Origin: Lasiosphaeria ovina
Lineage: Eukaryota > Ascomycota > Sordariomycetes > Sordariales > Lasiosphaeriaceae
Length of the DNA stretch: 64,000 bases
NCBI GenBank assembly: GCA_033439765.1
Contig: JAULSN010000012.1
Location: 868,001 to 932,000, forward strand
Reading direction: 5' to 3'
Positions 62,400-64,000 of the stretch are shown here, piece after piece. The stretch's first letter is position 1, and every line of letters begins with the position of its first letter. The translations under genes were made by a program, and so were the position numbers. A model generated the notes under the pieces. The model had not been told where the DNA came from. It did no database searches and was given only the letters and a program-made list of their open reading frames with translations.

Positions 62400-64000
62400 C
62401 TCATTGATCTTCGTAGCTTGCGCTCGCCCGTATTGACGGGTCTATTATCGTCATCGTGGTCGTCGGCTGTCTTATCGGCTGTATATATGGTTGTCCATTG
62501 CTGTAGGCGCTTTGGCGGCCCTACTAGGTCGGGGTATTATTCGTGGAACTCGTATAGCTTCGCGGGGGCGTTCTTGAAGTTCCCAGCTAGGTACTACGTC
62601 GGATCTGGGTCCCAGCCTCTCTATTATACTTGGTATTCGAGGCGGCCGTATATTATTCTTAAGGTTAATATACGGTCGACTTCCTATTCTTCCTCCTTAT
62701 TAACCATCTCTAAGGGATTCTCTACTTCTTATCCTAGTAGTAGGTTATTAGTATAACGCTTGAGCCTATCTATATGGAACACATCTATTACCTTCTAGCT
62801 AGTAGGAACCTCCAATCTATAGGAGTATCCAACTATCTCGACGATCCGATAGTACTGTTGTATGAGGGGGAAATCTAGCTTGTTGCTAGGTCTATCCGTA
62901 GACTAATTCTTCTTAATAATAAATACTTTATCGCTAGTACCGAAGTCCGGTTCCCGGCGATATTTATTAGCTTGGTTGACCTATACTTATTATACCTTTT
63001 GGATTATCTCCCTAGCGTAGTCGACGTACTTCTATATCGTTCTTAGAGTATCCTAGGCGTCTTCCCTATTTAGCTTCTCCCTAGTTGGTAAGCCCGCTAG
63101 CTTAGTACGTTTGGTCCAATCGTACTAGGTGGGCATTTCGAATCCGAATAGTACCTTGTGAGGTTCCATTCCCGTACTAGCGTGCGGTAGGCTGTTTTGG
63201 GCGAAGTCTATAGCGGGGATCGCTCTTGACTAGTTATCTTAGTAGTGGTTCACGAACGGTCGAAGTCGTTATTTAAGGTATTAGTTTATAATCTCGACTT
63301 GGCCCGTAGTTTGGGAATACCCTAAGGAAGATAACTTCCACTTGATTCCTAGGATCTTAGATACTTCGTCTATAAAGTCTACGATAAATTGGGGTCCCCT
63401 ATCGCTGATTATTTCGTCGGGGAGTCTAAGGATTCTAAAGGGTCCTTCGTAGTATATTAGGGTAGTATCCTTAGCCGTAGCGGAGTCCCTATAAGGGATT
63501 ATCTAGGCGGCCTTACTTAGCCTATTAATTACTACTAGGGCGTTATTCTTAGTATACTTATCCTCGGGCATCTTATAGAAGTCTACTACTAGGGACCTCC
63601 ATCTACGAAGGGGTACTAGGAGGGGCTTAAGGAGGCCCGGGGTCTTACTACGGGGCTTCTTACTAGATTAGTATAGGTAGTTCTCGACGAATCGGTCGAC
63701 TAATCCTATTAGCCGGGGCTACTAATAAAGTTTCGAGACTATTCGGCGGGTCTTATTTCTCCCGGGGTATACGGAGGGTATCCTTGAATATACTTCGTAG
63801 ATAACCTTAGTTCTTAGATTCAGTTCCCCTCCGGAGGGTACGACCAGTCTTCCTTTATATAACAAGATACGGTCTTCCAATATAGAGAAACCGTCAATAC
63901 CCTATCTCGCCTTTGTATAGTAGATATCGAGTTCGGGGTCGTTCTTATTATACCGTAGTAGAGTATCGATCATCTCGTAACCTAATAAAGAAGGGGGCTC
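62400..64000 (-). pseudogene. Gypsy 2 integrase and chromodomain-like C-terminus with nonsense codons
   Basis: The minus-strand frame reads, in order from the window edge: a pre-integrase region (RIPSVYPGRNKTRRIVSKLY), the core catalytic segment VVDFYKMPEDKYTKNNALVV (first Asp), ISDRGPQFIVDF (second Asp), then REPDFGTSDKVFIIKKN, STDRPSNKLDFPLIQQYYRI and VIDVFHIDRLKRYTNN. It ends in a chromodomain-like tail (NFKNAPAKLYEFHE, stop, YPDLVGPPKRLQQW). Stops replace Gln and Trp codons only; the frame is otherwise kept. Chromodomains guide such elements to heterochromatin. Confidence 0.82.

Larger units (their letters stand above)
62068..64000 (-). mobile_element. Ty3/Gypsy retrotransposon 2 (chromovirus-like), continues past the window
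   Basis: Its 3' LTR is 62068-62309; next to it is the polypurine tract GGGAGGGGGGGGTAA (minus strand), and the candidate 5-bp target duplication TATTG is at 62063-62067. The minus strand then encodes integrase. Its insertion cuts Gypsy 1 in the RT. The other end is outside the window. Confidence 0.85.

Overview
The window comes from a filamentous ascomycete (Pezizomycotina, probably Sordariomycetes). The evidence is short spliceosomal introns (54-129 bp, GTAAGT/GTGAGT donors, CTAAC-like branch points), fungus-only families (HET, Clr5, GH76, GFA, a DUF7580-type gene), and transposons whose TGG, CAG and CAA codons have turned into stops without frameshifts. That last pattern is the signature of repeat-induced point mutation (RIP).

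Layout. 1-10.7 kb is a gene-rich block with intact genes: a GH31 alpha-glucosidase (cut by the window edge), a polytopic membrane protein, an MFS drug:H+ antiporter and a Clr5-domain protein, plus one decayed gene at 4.4-5.2 kb. 10.7-14.1 kb has no recognisable gene. 14.1-23.1 kb is a run of broken genes typical of the fungal accessory genome: F-box, HET, a GCN5-like bromodomain fragment, an acuF-like C2H2 gene and a DUF7580-type gene with a long polyglutamine tract. 23.1-38.1 kb mixes intact genes (APH-like kinase, GH76 mannanase, a single-pass membrane protein, a novel two-exon small gene) with dead ones (FAD oxidoreductase with an internal deletion, GFA gene with one deletion and one nonsense change).

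38.2-42.6 kb is one Pogo/Fot1-type DNA transposon (44-bp inverted repeats, TA duplication) that carries a complete but dead hAT element (perfect 12-bp TIRs, 8-bp duplication). 42.6-51.3 kb is repeat-rich, with a small two-exon gene, a decayed gene, three tandem-repeat arrays, a 31-bp-arm hairpin and a broken FAD monooxygenase. 51.3-53.8 kb holds a fully intact eight-exon dipeptidyl-peptidase III, next to a fungal gene whose C-terminal membrane anchor is cut off by a stop codon.

55.3-64 kb is a stack of nested transposons: a truncated Pogo relative, a Gypsy retrotransposon inserted into it (gag-protease-RT, heavily RIPed), a 0.75-kb GC-richer insertion inside its gag, and a second Gypsy element (LTR, polypurine tract, integrase on the minus strand) inserted into its RT and running off the edge. 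Apart from adjacency I see no biosynthetic cluster or operon-like unit. The main story is RIP and transposition eroding an accessory region while a few housekeeping-type enzymes survive. All family names come from reading the sequence; no database search was run.
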